Shown here: piece after piece, positions 35,603-44,566 of the stretch
Layout of the letters: every line of letters starts with the position of its first letter
How positions within the stretch are numbered: the stretch's first letter is position 1
Source: Mycolicibacterium aubagnense
GTDB lineage: Bacteria > Actinomycetota > Actinomycetes > Mycobacteriales > Mycobacteriaceae
DNA: 64,000 nt
Direction: 5' to 3'
NCBI RefSeq assembly: GCF_010730955.1
Contig: NZ_AP022577.1
Span: forward strand, 1,550,001 to 1,614,000
Made by a program: the position numbers and the translations under genes
The notes under the pieces: model-generated
The model's database searches: none
Told to the model about the DNA's origin: nothing
The model's input: the letters and a program-made list of their open reading frames with translations, nothing else

Positions 35603-36657
35603 AGTCCGGACTTGCCGCCGGGCTCAGCCTTTGGGCCGGTCTTGGGCGTCAGGGCTTTCGTCAGACCTTTCGCCAGGCCGGACAGTGGGTTGGGAAGCTG
35701 CCCGGAATTCTGCGACGGCGAGGTGAGCTCAGGTTTCGGCTTCTTCGGCGGCGCCGGCGACGTGGTGATCGCGGACGTGGTGACCGCCGCTGTGGTGACG
35801 GGCTTCGACGCCGCCAGCGGGGCAAAGGCACCCGGCTGCATGGCAGCGGCGCGCACCTTGTTGACCTCGGTGACGATCGTGTTCGCGATGACCGTTCCGG
35901 CCGCGGTGACGACCCCGACGGCGGTTTGGACACCCGCCATGACCGCGCGGACCGGATTGCCACTTTTCGCCAGTTCCTGTGCGACCGCGTCGGGCACATG
36001 GAACGCGCCGGCGAGGACGTCGTTGAAGGCCGGGAAGATCACGGCCGCAACCACATTGATGACACCGATGACCGCGACCTGGAGTACGCCGTGCGGCATG
36101 ACAGTCGGCGCGGGGTTCGGTACCACGGGCGCGTTGAGCGCATCGAACGTCTGCTGACGGAATTGCTGGAAAGCGTCGAGGACTGCCGCCGGGCCACCCA
36201 GGACCGCCGGGGGGATGTTGAGCAGGCCGACGACGCCGACCTCGAAGGCATTCAACGCACGCTGCGCGGGAATCGCGGCGTCCGCGGTGATCGCTTGATC
36301 CATGGCCGCCGCGGTGGGACCCGTCATTGATGCGCCGGCGATGCCGATGGCCTTGAGCAGGCCGTTCGCCGGCAGTGCCGCGAGGAACACCCCCGGCTCC
36401 TGCAGCGTGGTCGTGACGCCCGTTGTGACGGTCTGCGCCAACAGCGGACAGATGATCGAGCAGTAGATTCCTTGGTTCGTCACAAAACTGGTGATCAGCC
36501 CGCCCGGTGGAACGGTTGCGGCCAAACGGATTTCGCGCGCGACAGGCGGCGGCGATGAATGCCCGATGGTCGGGGCGAGAGGCGCTAATGGTGCGACGAC
36601 AGCCCAAGCGACGGCAGCGGCCGCGAGGTCCGTTGGCAGGCGTGCGGAAAGTTGCAT
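35536..36657 (-). CDS. Exported alanine-rich hypothetical protein
   Basis: A 373-residue protein I do not recognise by family name. It starts with a hydrophobic, signal-like segment (LPTDLAAAAVAWAVVAPLAP), contains NQGIYCSIICPLL with two Cys near residue 69, several amphipathic Ala-rich helices, and a disordered Thr/Pro/Lys tail (from ~residue 295). Such proteins are common as conserved hypotheticals in mycobacteria. It is probably exported or wall-associated. The last 67 bp overlap the convergent hydratase, so the tail is coded opposite another gene. Confidence 0.65.
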   Translation of the reverse strand: MQLSARLPTDLAAAAVAWAVVAPLAPLAPTIGHSSPPPVAREIRLAATVPPGGLITSFVTNQGIYCSIICPLLAQTVTTGVTTTLQEPGVFLAALPANGLLKAIGIAGASMTGPTAAAMDQAITADAAIPAQRALNAFEVGVVGLLNIPPAVLGGPAAVLDAFQQFRQQTFDALNAPVVPNPAPTVMPHGVLQVAVIGVINVVAAVIFPAFNDVLAGAFHVPDAVAQELAKSGNPVRAVMAGVQTAVGVVTAAGTVIANTIVTEVNKVRAAAMQPGAFAPLAASKPVTTAAVTTSAITTSPAPPKKPKPELTSPSQNSGQLPNPLSGLAKGLTKALTPKTGPKAEPGGKSGLQSNDRGAQTGVPSRPALRANR

Positions 36658-36710
36658 CGTGATCCCCTAACGAAGCGTTGTGGGTACCACGAACTACCGA
36701 GCCGTTCGGT

Positions 36711-37175
36711 TCAATCTGCGCGGGAATCGATCTGCGCGGCCGGCGCACCAAGGCTGATGAGGAGTTCCCGGGTCGGTGGCTGCGCGAGATCGGCGACCGT
36801 GCTGGTGTTCAGCGACGCGTAGAACGCCGCCTTGGCCTCTGCCAACGCCGCACGGAGCCGGCACGCCGATTGCAGTGGGCAGTCCAGCCCACTGCAATCG
36901 ACCAACTCGGTGTCCCCATCGTCTTCCAGCGACCGCACGACGTCGCCGAGGCGAGCGGTGCGGCCGGCCTCGGTGAGGGCCAATCCGCCGCCCCGCCCCC
37001 GGTCTGCATCGAGCCAGCCCGATGCCGCCAGGTGCGCGCACGCTTTGGTCGCGTGGGTGTACGAGATCTGCATGTCCTCGGCGATCTGCCGCGTCGAAAT
37101 CCGCTGCCGGCCGTCTTCGGCGGCGAGCCGGATCAAGATCCGCAGCCCGACGTCACTGAAACCGGTCAACCGCAC
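36711..37175 (-). CDS. Rrf2-family NsrR-like iron-sulfur regulator
   Basis: A 154-residue Rrf2 protein. Winged helix at residues 1-60 (STRQIAEDMQISYTHATKAC). Three cysteines C94, C99 and C105 have the Cx4Cx5C spacing of NsrR, whose iron-sulfur cluster senses nitric oxide. Start is GTG 37175, directly after a TAGCGT -10 (leaderless). The usual NsrR target, a flavohaemoglobin, is not in the window; the downstream exported protein is on the same strand 53 bp away. Confidence 0.85.
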   Translation of the reverse strand: MRLTGFSDVGLRILIRLAAEDGRQRISTRQIAEDMQISYTHATKACAHLAASGWLDADRGRGGGLALTEAGRTARLGDVVRSLEDDGDTELVDCSGLDCPLQSACRLRAALAEAKAAFYASLNTSTVADLAQPPTRELLISLGAPAAQIDSRAD

Positions 37176-37181
37176 ATGACC

Positions 37182-37213
37182 ACGCTATTTAATCGCCATA
37201 TCCGATGCAAATA
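37182..37213 (-). promoter_or_regulatory. Leaderless promoter with imperfect dyad for the NsrR-like gene
   Basis: On the minus strand TTGCAT (37210-37205), 17 nt, TAGCGT (37187-37182), then 6 nt to GTG 37175. An imperfect inverted repeat overlaps it: ATTTGCATCG on one side and CGATTAAAT on the other. An Rrf2 dimer bound here would cover the promoter, giving autorepression (inference). Confidence 0.5.
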
Positions 37214-37235
37214 AACGAGCCGGATGTGTGTCGCG

Positions 37236-38456
37236 TCAGTTCACCAGATGCTTCTTCAGCTCCGTACGAGCGAGGGCGTTCTTGTGCACCTCGTCCGGTC
37301 CGTCGGCAAAGCGCAGGGTGCGGATGCCCGCGTACATCGCGGCGAGCGGGAAGTCCTGAGACACCCCGCCGGCGCCGTGTACCTGGATGGCCTTGTCCAG
37401 AATCCACTGCACCGTGAGCGGCGTGGCGATTTTGATGGACTGAATCTCGGTGTGCGCGCCCCGGTTTCCGACGGTGTCCATCAGCCACGCGGTCTTGAGC
37501 ACCAACAGTCGCAACTGCTCGACCCGCACGCGGGATTCGGCGATCCAGTCTCGGATCACGCCCTGCTCGGCCAGCGACTTGCCGAACGCGACCCGACTGG
37601 CGGCCCGCCGGCACATCATCTCGATGGCGCGCTCGGCAATACCGATTGCCCGCATGCAGTGGTGGATGCGGCCCGGCCCGAGGCGGGCCTGGGCGATCGC
37701 GAATCCGCCGCCCTCTTCACCAATCAGGTTCGACACCGGAACCCGGACATCGGTGAACCGCAACTCGGCGTGCCCGCCATGGTCGTGATCGTCGTAGCCG
37801 AACACCTCCATACCGCGCAGCACCTCGAGGCCAGGGGTGTCCCGGGGCACCAGAATCTGCGATTGCTGGCGATGACGTTCCGAACTCGGGTCGGTCTTGC
37901 CCATGACGATGAAGACGGCACAGTTCGGATTCATCGCGCCGGTGATCCACCACTTACGACCGTTGATCACGTACTCGTCGCCGTCACGGACGATGGACAG
38001 CTCGACATTGGTGGCATCGGAGCTGGCCACGTCAGGCTCGGTCATGGCGAAGGCGGACCGAATCTCGCCGTCCAACAAAGGTTCGAGCCACTTGCGCTGC
38101 TGCTCCTCGGTGCCGAATTCGTTGAGCACCTCCATGTTTCCGGTATCCGGGGCCGCGCAGTTGAACACCGCGGGCGCCAACTGGATACTGCGGCCGGTGA
38201 TTTCGGCCAGCGGCGCGTACTGCAGATTCGTCAGGCCGGCACCCTTCTGCCCTGGCAGGAACAGATTCCACAACCCGCGACGACGCGCCTCGGCGCGCAA
38301 CTCGGTGAGCACCGGGACGCTGTCCCAGGCCCATCGGTTGTCCAGGGCGGCAAGCTGCTCGTGGAACGTCTTCTCCGCGGGATAGATGTGACTGTCCATG
38401 AACGCCGTGAGTTCGGCGACCATTTCGTTGGTCTTGGCGTCGTAGGCGAATTCCAT
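37236..38456 (-). CDS. ACAD10/11-like acyl-CoA dehydrogenase
   Basis: A 406-residue acyl-CoA dehydrogenase with [17 protein letters not shown] near residue 140, [10 protein letters not shown] near 170 and C-terminal [12 protein letters not shown], the last typical of the ACAD10/11 group rather than of the FadE at 16146. ATG 38456 is chosen; it starts 1 nt after the kinase-like gene ends. Together with that gene it resembles the two-enzyme route that dehydrates 4-hydroxyacyl-CoA through a phosphorylated intermediate. Confidence 0.9.
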   Translation of the reverse strand: MEFAYDAKTNEMVAELTAFMDSHIYPAEKTFHEQLAALDNRWAWDSVPVLTELRAEARRRGLWNLFLPGQKGAGLTNLQYAPLAEITGRSIQLAPAVFNCAAPDTGNMEVLNEFGTEEQQRKWLEPLLDGEIRSAFAMTEPDVASSDATNVELSIVRDGDEYVINGRKWWITGAMNPNCAVFIVMGKTDPSSERHRQQSQILVPRDTPGLEVLRGMEVFGYDDHDHGGHAELRFTDVRVPVSNLIGEEGGGFAIAQARLGPGRIHHCMRAIGIAERAIEMMCRRAASRVAFGKSLAEQGVIRDWIAESRVRVEQLRLLVLKTAWLMDTVGNRGAHTEIQSIKIATPLTVQWILDKAIQVHGAGGVSQDFPLAAMYAGIRTLRFADGPDEVHKNALARTELKKHLVN

Positions 38457-38457
38457 A

Positions 38458-39486
38458 TCAGTGCTCCTTGAGTGCGTTGAGGCCGGCGTCCAGCAGGAAG
38501 TGCACGGCGTCACCGGCGAACGAAAACCCGTCGCCGACGGTCTGTCCGTTGGCATAGCGGTAGTGGATACCTTCGAAGATGCCCGCCATCTTGAAGAAGG
38601 CCAGGCCCAGGTAGAAGCCGAAATCGCCCAGGGGGCGGTCGATTCCCGCACTGTACCGATCGATGATCGCCTGTTCGGACAGGAATCCGGGCGCTTCGCT
38701 GACATCGGACACGCCGGTGTTGCCCGATGCGGCGAGCCGCCCGTACGCGACCATCAGCGCCAGATCGGTGAATGAGTCGCCGATAGTCGCCAGCTCCCAG
38801 TCGATGACGGCAGCAGGCCGGTCATCGGAGTCGAAAAGCACGTTGTCCAAACGGTAGTCACCGTGCACGATGCCAGGTGTCGCGTCGGCCGGGACCCGCC
38901 CTGCCAGAGCCTGATAGAGCTCTTCCATGGCCGGCAGATCCCGGGTGTGGGCGGCAGAGAACTGTTTGTGCCACCGGCCGACCTGGCGACCGAGGAAGCC
39001 TTCGGGCCGGCCGAAGTCAGCGAGCCCGACCGATGCCGGATCGACGGAATGCACCGCGACCAGGGTGTCGACGAGCCGCTCCGAAACGAGCCGGGTGCGC
39101 TCGGCGCCGAGCGCCGCCAACTCGGTGGCTTGCCGGTACGGCATGCCGTCGATCTCGGCCATCACGTAGAAAGGGGCGCCGAGGACGGATACGTCATCGC
39201 AGAACGCGTACATGGCCGGCACCGGCACCGCGGTGGGCGCGAGCGCCGACATCATGCGATGTTCACGGCCCATGTCGTGTGCGGTGGCGAGCAGTTCACC
39301 CACCGGTGGCCGACGGACGATCCATGACGAATCACCATCTGTGACACGGTAAGTCAGGTTGGACTTACCCCCAGCAATCAACGTCGCCGACAAGGCGGCA
39401 CCAGCGCCGGGCACGGTAGACGACAGCCACGTGCCCAGCCGGTCCAGGTCCAGCCCGGGCAGATCGACGTGGGTGTCGGTGGCCAT
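38458..39486 (-). CDS. Aminoglycoside-phosphotransferase-fold kinase (ACAD10/11 N-domain/LvaA-like)
   Basis: A 342-residue kinase-like protein. Nucleotide region [20 protein letters not shown] near residue 40, catalytic loop [14 protein letters not shown] near 205, and metal-binding [12 protein letters not shown] near 225. In Pseudomonas LvaA and human ACAD11 such domains phosphorylate the hydroxyl of 4-hydroxyacyl-CoA. Its ATG shares one base with the SDR stop. A drug-resistance role is less likely given the ACAD neighbour. Confidence 0.85.
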   Translation of the reverse strand: MATDTHVDLPGLDLDRLGTWLSSTVPGAGAALSATLIAGGKSNLTYRVTDGDSSWIVRRPPVGELLATAHDMGREHRMMSALAPTAVPVPAMYAFCDDVSVLGAPFYVMAEIDGMPYRQATELAALGAERTRLVSERLVDTLVAVHSVDPASVGLADFGRPEGFLGRQVGRWHKQFSAAHTRDLPAMEELYQALAGRVPADATPGIVHGDYRLDNVLFDSDDRPAAVIDWELATIGDSFTDLALMVAYGRLAASGNTGVSDVSEAPGFLSEQAIIDRYSAGIDRPLGDFGFYLGLAFFKMAGIFEGIHYRYANGQTVGDGFSFAGDAVHFLLDAGLNALKEH

Positions 39487-40241
39487 CAGACGCCACCGCC
39501 CAGCAGCACGCCACCGTCGATGGTCAAGGTCTGGCCGGTCATCCAGCCGGCATCGTCCGACAACAGGAACGCGACCACCGAACCGATATCTTGCGGCACC
39601 CCAAGACGTTTCAGCGGGTAGTTCGCACTGACCTCGTCTTCGCGGCCTTCGTACAGCGCGGTCGCGAAACGGGTCTTGACCACCGCGGGAGCGACGGCAT
39701 TGACGCGGATGTCCGGGCCCAGCTCGACGGCCAGTTCCTCGGTGAGGTGGATCACCGCAGCCTTGGAGACGCCATACAGGGCGATACCCGGGGCCGGTCG
39801 CAGCCCGGCGATGGACGCGACGTTGACGATCGCCCCGCCGTGTTCGGCCTGCCAGGCGCGGTTCACCTTCTGCACCCACGACAGCGCCGACAGCACGTTG
39901 ACTTCGAGAATCTTGCGCGCAGCGTCCATGTCGATGTCCATCAGCGGCCCATACACCGGGTTGATGCCGGTGTTGTTCACGAACAGGTCGACGCCACCGA
40001 AGGTGTCGATCGCCTTGGCGATCGCGGCATCCTGGTGTCCGGTGTCGTCGGCGCGGCCGGCGACCGCGAGTGCGACGTCGGGACCACCCAGCTCCTCGAC
40101 GGCAGCGTCGAGCGCGTCCTGCTTGCGGGCGGTGATCACTACTTTGGCGCCGTCGGCGACCAGTCGCTGTGCGATGGCGAATCCGATGCCACGACTGGCA
40201 CCCGTGACGATTGCGGTCTTTCCTTCGAATCGCGCGCTCAT
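39486..40241 (-). CDS. Short-chain dehydrogenase/reductase
   Basis: A 251-residue classical SDR: TGASRGIGFA near residue 12, NNTGINP near 89, catalytic Ser and YGVSK near 140-160, ending MTGQTLTIDGGVLLGGG. ATG 40241 follows ACGAGGAAG. First gene of the SDR-kinase-dehydrogenase operon; likely oxidises or reduces the hydroxyacyl intermediate. Confidence 0.92.
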   Translation of the reverse strand: MSARFEGKTAIVTGASRGIGFAIAQRLVADGAKVVITARKQDALDAAVEELGGPDVALAVAGRADDTGHQDAAIAKAIDTFGGVDLFVNNTGINPVYGPLMDIDMDAARKILEVNVLSALSWVQKVNRAWQAEHGGAIVNVASIAGLRPAPGIALYGVSKAAVIHLTEELAVELGPDIRVNAVAPAVVKTRFATALYEGREDEVSANYPLKRLGVPQDIGSVVAFLLSDDAGWMTGQTLTIDGGVLLGGGV

Positions 40242-40272
40242 GTCGACTTCCTCGTGGGGTTGGCGGTATACG

Positions 40273-40346
40273 GTCCCAGGACGTGGGACACATAGCCGCA
40301 GTGTGCCACACTGGCACACAGGCGCGCAATGTCCCATAATGGGTGG
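40273..40346. promoter_or_regulatory. Divergent control region with three palindromes
   Basis: Three perfect inverted repeats: GTCCCA/TGGGAC (40273-40278, 40284-40289), GTGTGCCA/TGGCACAC (40301-40308, 40312-40319), and CCCAT around 40333 with ATGGG at 40339-40343. CATAAT (40335-40340) is a -10 box 6 nt before ATG 40347. The second palindrome covers its -35 and the third its -10, while the first faces the SDR operon. Confidence 0.65.
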
Positions 40347-40985
40347 ATGTCCGCAGCAGACTCGACGTCGCCCGCCCCGCCCGCGCGACTGGGAACGGCC
40401 CTGAGCCGCCAGGCCGCGGTCGACGCGGCGACGCGGCTATATCTCGCGGGCGAGCCGGTCGACATGTCGGCCCTGGCTGCCGAATTGGGCATCGGCCGCT
40501 CGACGCTCTATCGATTGGTCGGCAACCGGGAAGATCTGCTGGCGACCGTGCTGGCCGAGGCCACCGAACGCACCTTCCGGCGCACCGTCGCGGATATGGC
40601 CGCAGCGGCCGGACCCGACGCCCAACCGCCCGGCGGCACCGAATACATCCTGAAGGTCATGGACCGCTTTCTGAACGCGGTCGTCGACGCGAAGCCACTG
40701 CAGGCGGTGTCGCACCGCGAGCCTCTATTGATCGTGCGGCTCATGCTGCTGCCCGGACTCGTGGAGCAGACCGCGGGACGGCTGGTCGGCGAACTCCTCG
40801 ACGCCGAGGTGACGGCAGGCAGGATGGAATTACCGCTGCCCACAGCCACTTTCGGTCTGGCACTCATTCGGATGTGCGACGCGCATCTCTACGCACCACT
40901 CCTCGGCGGCGGAGCACCTGAGATCGGTACCGCGCTCGATTTGGTCGCCGCGCTCCTCGGCCACAGTCGATCCGACGAAGGCTGA
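40347..40985 (+). CDS. TetR-family regulator (QsdR-like)
   Basis: A 212-residue TetR protein with helix-turn-helix MSALAAELGIGRSTLYRLVG near residues 40-60 and a C-terminal domain of the QsdR kind. ATG 40347 is preferred over ATG 40329 because a CATAAT -10 ends 6 nt before it and the upstream ATG would lie before that -10. Divergent from the SDR-kinase-ACAD operon, its likely target. Confidence 0.85.
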   Translation: MSAADSTSPAPPARLGTALSRQAAVDAATRLYLAGEPVDMSALAAELGIGRSTLYRLVGNREDLLATVLAEATERTFRRTVADMAAAAGPDAQPPGGTEYILKVMDRFLNAVVDAKPLQAVSHREPLLIVRLMLLPGLVEQTAGRLVGELLDAEVTAGRMELPLPTATFGLALIRMCDAHLYAPLLGGGAPEIGTALDLVAALLGHSRSDEG

Positions 40986-41004
40986 TCGGCCGCCAGAACA
41001 ATCC

Positions 41005-41655
41005 TCATCGTGTTTGGTGCTCAAGCAGTGCGGGTATCGGTGCGGTGAGGAGGCCGACGACCATCGCCACGATGTTGTCCCTCGCCTCGGCCTCACTCAG
41101 GGCGCCGCGTACCGCGTCTCGATGCTCATCGACATGACGTTCGTGGTCGGCGAGCAGCGTGTACATGACCGAAGCCATGGCGGTCATACGTTGGCGCCGA
41201 AGCGCTTCCGGCAGGTGATCGAGCGCACGCAGCAGCCGGGTGGTGAGGATCCGAGTGGCGGGCCATTGCTCGGCCGTGAGGGTGAGTTCGGCCATGACCG
41301 CATGATTGCGGACGCGCTCAAGGAATCGCGCGTAGTGGCTGGAGCCGTCGGAATACGGAGTGTCGAACAGCGGCTCGACCAGGATGGTCACCAGCGCGGT
41401 GATGCTGTCGTCGGGCTTCGCGGCGCTTTCGTGCTCGGCCAACAGCGCCAGCCGCGCCTGTTCCAGCGGCGCTTGCCGGTGACCGATGATGGCCTTGATC
41501 AAGCCATCTCGCGATCCGAAGTGATAGTGGACAGCCGAATTGTTCCGCTGGCCCGCGGCCACCGCGACATCGCGCAGGGAGACTTCGGGACCGGACTCGG
41601 CAATCAGGCGTTCACCGGCGAGAAGTAGCTGCGTGCGCGCATCGGGCCGACTCAC
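41005..41655 (-). CDS. TetR-family regulator
   Basis: A 216-residue TetR protein: helix-turn-helix SLRDVAVAAGQRNNSAVHYH near residues 25-45, then a helical domain with CATRA-like length. GTG 41655 is 7 nt after a TAGACT -10 (leaderless). Divergent from the VOC/flavoprotein/dioxygenase operon and convergent with the QsdR-like gene. Confidence 0.88.
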   Translation of the reverse strand: MSRPDARTQLLLAGERLIAESGPEVSLRDVAVAAGQRNNSAVHYHFGSRDGLIKAIIGHRQAPLEQARLALLAEHESAAKPDDSITALVTILVEPLFDTPYSDGSSHYARFLERVRNHAVMAELTLTAEQWPATRILTTRLLRALDHLPEALRRQRMTAMASVMYTLLADHERHVDEHRDAVRGALSEAEARDNIVAMVVGLLTAPIPALLEHQTR

Positions 41656-41662
41656 AGGCGTC

Positions 41663-41730
41663 AGTCTATCCCGTGCGCTTGAGATTGCAATCCCGGACGC
41701 TTGACGAGTTAAGCGTCAGCGCTTATTTTT
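41663..41730. promoter_or_regulatory. Back-to-back promoters with two palindromes
   Basis: Reverse: TTGCAA (41690-41685), 16 nt, TAGACT (41668-41663). Forward: TTGACG (41701-41706), 17 nt, TATTTT (41724-41729). GATTGCAATC (41683-41692) covers the reverse -35; GACGCTT/AAGCGTC (41696-41702 and 41711-41717) covers the forward -35. This is a textbook layout for a TetR protein that controls itself and its neighbour. Confidence 0.7.
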
Positions 41731-41776
41731 GGTGTGCGCCGGCATCCTGCGCGGTTCGCCTCCCGGAAGGAACTTC

Positions 41777-42277
41777 ATGACCGTCTCGTACGGACCGATC
41801 TGTCAAATCGCCTGGGTCACAGATGATGTCGAGGCAACCGAACAGCTGCTGAGCAAGCAGTTCGGGGTCGGCGCATGGGTACGGATGCCCAATATCGAGT
41901 TCGGGCCGCAGACCTGCCGCTTGCACGGCGAGCCCGCGGATTTCACGGCCCATATCTCGATGACCTACTCCGGCGACATGCAATTGGAGCTGATCCAGCC
42001 GGTCCGGGGCACCAGCATCTACACCGAATTCCTGGATCGCAGCGGGCCGGGCCTGCACCATGTGTGCTTCGAGCCCAGTGATTTCGACACGGCGGTGAGG
42101 TCGGCCCAGGAGCAGGGCCTCGCTATCGTCCAGCAGGGCGAGATGTCCGGCGGGATGATGCGTTTCGCCTACCTCGACGGAGCGTCGGCCGGGGTGCCGT
42201 ACATCGAACTCGGCGAGTTCAGTCCCGAGATTCGCGCGATGTTCGAGCACATCAAGAAGGTTGCGGCGGCCGCCTGA
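41777..42277 (+). CDS. VOC (glyoxalase/epimerase-like) protein
   Basis: A 166-residue single VOC-domain pair: CQIAWVTDDVEATEQLL at the start, GPGLHHVCFEPSDFDTAV near residue 92, and VPYIELGEFSPE near the end, giving His/Glu metal ligands as in methylmalonyl-CoA epimerases and glyoxalases. ATG 41777 follows GGAAGGAAC. It shares one base with the next start (TGATG). It may isomerise or cleave an intermediate made by the flavoprotein; substrate unknown. Confidence 0.82.
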   Translation: MTVSYGPICQIAWVTDDVEATEQLLSKQFGVGAWVRMPNIEFGPQTCRLHGEPADFTAHISMTYSGDMQLELIQPVRGTSIYTEFLDRSGPGLHHVCFEPSDFDTAVRSAQEQGLAIVQQGEMSGGMMRFAYLDGASAGVPYIELGEFSPEIRAMFEHIKKVAAAA

Positions 42278-43731
42278 TGATTCCGGAAACAGTATCGGCG
42301 CAGAGTGTTTCGTCGTTCTCCGATGAGGTCGACGTCCTGGTGGTCGGGCTCGGGATGGCCGGCGGATGCGCGGCCGCGGAAGCTGCCGCGTCGGGTGCGC
42401 GAGTGTTGGTGCTGGAACGCGCCGCGGTAGCCGGCGGTACGACTGCCATGGCCGGCGGGCACTTCTACCTGGGTGGCGGCACCGAGGTGCAGCAGGCCAC
42501 CGGCCACCCCGACTCCGCCGCCGAGATGGCGGCGTACCTGACAGCGGTGTCGAAAGAGCCTGTGCCGGACCTGATCAACGCCTACTGCCAGGGCAGCGCC
42601 GAACATTTTCGATGGCTGGAAGCGCTGGGCTTCGAGTTCGAGCGCAGCTACTACCCGCACAAGGCCGTCATCCAACCGGAAACGCAGGGCCTGATGTACA
42701 CCGGCAATGAGCAGGTGTGGCCGTTCCGGGAGCAGGCGGTGCCGGCGCCCCGGGGACACAAGGTTCCAGTGCCGGGCGATACCGGTGGCGCGGGTATGGT
42801 CGTCAACCTTCTCGTCGAGCGACTCCGCGAACTGGGCGTGGAGATCCGTTATGAGACAGGCGTGTGCGCGCTCCTCGTCGAGGACGACCGGGTCGTCGGA
42901 GCCACCTGGAAGCACTTCGGTGAGACCGGGGCGGTGCGGGCGAAGTCCGTCGTCCTGACCACCGGCGGTTTCGTGATGAACCGGGAGATGCTGGCGCAGT
43001 ATCTCCCCCGACTGGCCGATGAGCGCGTTTTCGCCTTGGGCAGCAGCTACGATGATGGCATCGGTATCCGCTTGGGCCAATCTGTCGGGGCGGCAACCAA
43101 ATACCTGGACCAGGCGTTCATGACAGCTCCGGTGTATCCGCCTGCCACACTCCTCACCGGCATCATCGTGAACCGTAACGGGGACCGGTTCGTCTCCGAA
43201 GACTCCTATCACGCACGGACATCCGCATTCGCCCTCGAACAACCCGATAGCATCGCTTACCTTGTCGTTGATTCACGACACGTCGAGATGCCCACCATGC
43301 CGTTGGTTCAGTTGATCGATGGTTGGGAGGATATCGCCGAGATGGAAACGGCCCTCGGCATCCCGGCGGGCCGGCTACAGTCTTCGCTCGACAGATACAA
43401 CGCGCACGCGGCACGCGGCGAAGACCCCGACTTCCACAAGGCTGCAACGTATCTGGAGCCACAGGACCTCGGGCCCTGGGCGGCATTCGATCTGAGCCTG
43501 GGCAAAGCGTTCTACAGCGGATTCACCCTTGGTGGCCTGGCGATTTCGGCCGAAGGTGCAGTTCTTCGCGGCGACGGTAGTGCCATCGCCGGGCTGTACG
43601 CCGCCGGTGCCTGTGCCTCCACCATTGCGCAGGACGCCAAGGGCTACTCCAGTGGCACTCAGCTGGGTGCCGGTTCATTCTTCGGCAGGCGGGCAGGGCG
43701 CGCTGCCGCTGCGGCGGCGACCGGGAGGTAA
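42277..43731 (+). CDS. FAD-dependent dehydrogenase (KstD/fumarate-reductase-like)
   Basis: A 484-residue FAD_binding_2 flavoprotein: VGLGMAGGCAAAEAAASGAR near residue 24, GGTTAMAGGHFYLGGG near 57, and ATG-like AGACASTIAQDAKGYSSGTQ near the C-terminus. This architecture is shared by 3-ketosteroid delta-1-dehydrogenases and fumarate-reductase flavoproteins. No haem or quinone site is seen. With the VOC protein and extradiol-type dioxygenase it suggests breakdown of a cyclic or aromatic compound. Confidence 0.85.
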   Translation: MIPETVSAQSVSSFSDEVDVLVVGLGMAGGCAAAEAAASGARVLVLERAAVAGGTTAMAGGHFYLGGGTEVQQATGHPDSAAEMAAYLTAVSKEPVPDLINAYCQGSAEHFRWLEALGFEFERSYYPHKAVIQPETQGLMYTGNEQVWPFREQAVPAPRGHKVPVPGDTGGAGMVVNLLVERLRELGVEIRYETGVCALLVEDDRVVGATWKHFGETGAVRAKSVVLTTGGFVMNREMLAQYLPRLADERVFALGSSYDDGIGIRLGQSVGAATKYLDQAFMTAPVYPPATLLTGIIVNRNGDRFVSEDSYHARTSAFALEQPDSIAYLVVDSRHVEMPTMPLVQLIDGWEDIAEMETALGIPAGRLQSSLDRYNAHAARGEDPDFHKAATYLEPQDLGPWAAFDLSLGKAFYSGFTLGGLAISAEGAVLRGDGSAIAGLYAAGACASTIAQDAKGYSSGTQLGAGSFFGRRAGRAAAAAATGR

Positions 43732-43753
43732 TCCCGGTAGCGTTGACGGCACG

Positions 43754-44548
43754 ATGACCGGATCAACCGACCTTCCCACCGTCATGCCTACCGCGTTCAT
43801 CGGACACGGCAGTCCGATGAACGCCGTGGAACGCAACCGGTTCACAGCCGCCTGGACGGAGTTCGGTCAGTCGGTGCCGCGGCCCCGGGCCATCCTGGTG
43901 ATCAGTGCGCACTGGTACATCAACGCCACCGCGGTCACCGCCATGGCGCAGCCGCGCACCATCCACGACTTCTACGGTTTCCCACAGGAGTTGTTCGATG
44001 TGCAGTATCCGGCGCCCGGGCTTCCCGAGCTGGCCGATGAAATCGCCGAGACCGTCAAACCGACCTGGGTAGGGGCTGATCGGGACAGCTGGGGCATTGA
44101 CCACGGCACGTGGTCGGTGTTGGTACATGCCTTCCCCGACGCCACGATCCCGGTGGTGCAACTGTCGATCAATGCCGAGAAGCCACTGGAGGAACACGTC
44201 GCTCTCGGCGCGCAATTGGCCGAGCTGCGCAGCCGGGGCGTGCTGATCGTCGGCAGCGGCAACATCGTGCACAATCTGCGGGCCATGAATCCGCGGCTAC
44301 CCGACGGCGGATTCGATTGGGCCACAAGGTTTGACGATGCGGCGGCCGATCTGCTGACCGGTGATCCCGACCGCATCATGCGGCTGCGGGACCATCCCGA
44401 CTTCGCGGCCGCCGCGCCGACGCCGGATCATTTCATCCCGATGCTCTACCTCGCCGGGCTGTGTTCGGCAGCCGACACCACGGCGAGCGTGCTCGTCGAC
44501 GGCTACACCTACGGGTCGCTGTCGATGACGTCCTATGTGGTGACGTAA
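43754..44548 (+). CDS. DODA/YgiD-type extradiol dioxygenase-like protein
   Basis: A 264-residue LigB-superfamily protein: FIGHGSPMNA, VISAHWYIN, GIDHGTWSVL and IVGSGNIVHN provide the metal and catalytic histidines. YgiD/DODA enzymes open dihydroxylated rings such as DOPA. ATG 43754 is chosen; ATG 43784 just before IGHGSP is an alternative. It starts 22 bp after the flavoprotein and ends 18 bp from a convergent monooxygenase. Confidence 0.88.
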   Translation: MTGSTDLPTVMPTAFIGHGSPMNAVERNRFTAAWTEFGQSVPRPRAILVISAHWYINATAVTAMAQPRTIHDFYGFPQELFDVQYPAPGLPELADEIAETVKPTWVGADRDSWGIDHGTWSVLVHAFPDATIPVVQLSINAEKPLEEHVALGAQLAELRSRGVLIVGSGNIVHNLRAMNPRLPDGGFDWATRFDDAAADLLTGDPDRIMRLRDHPDFAAAAPTPDHFIPMLYLAGLCSAADTTASVLVDGYTYGSLSMTSYVVT

Positions 44549-44566
44549 CTCCCGTTCGGGCTCCGG

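Noticed and set aside
37224..38471. Plus-strand frame of 415 codons opposite the acyl-CoA dehydrogenase
   Set aside because: Mirror frame of a clear ACAD10/11-like gene caused by high third-position GC.
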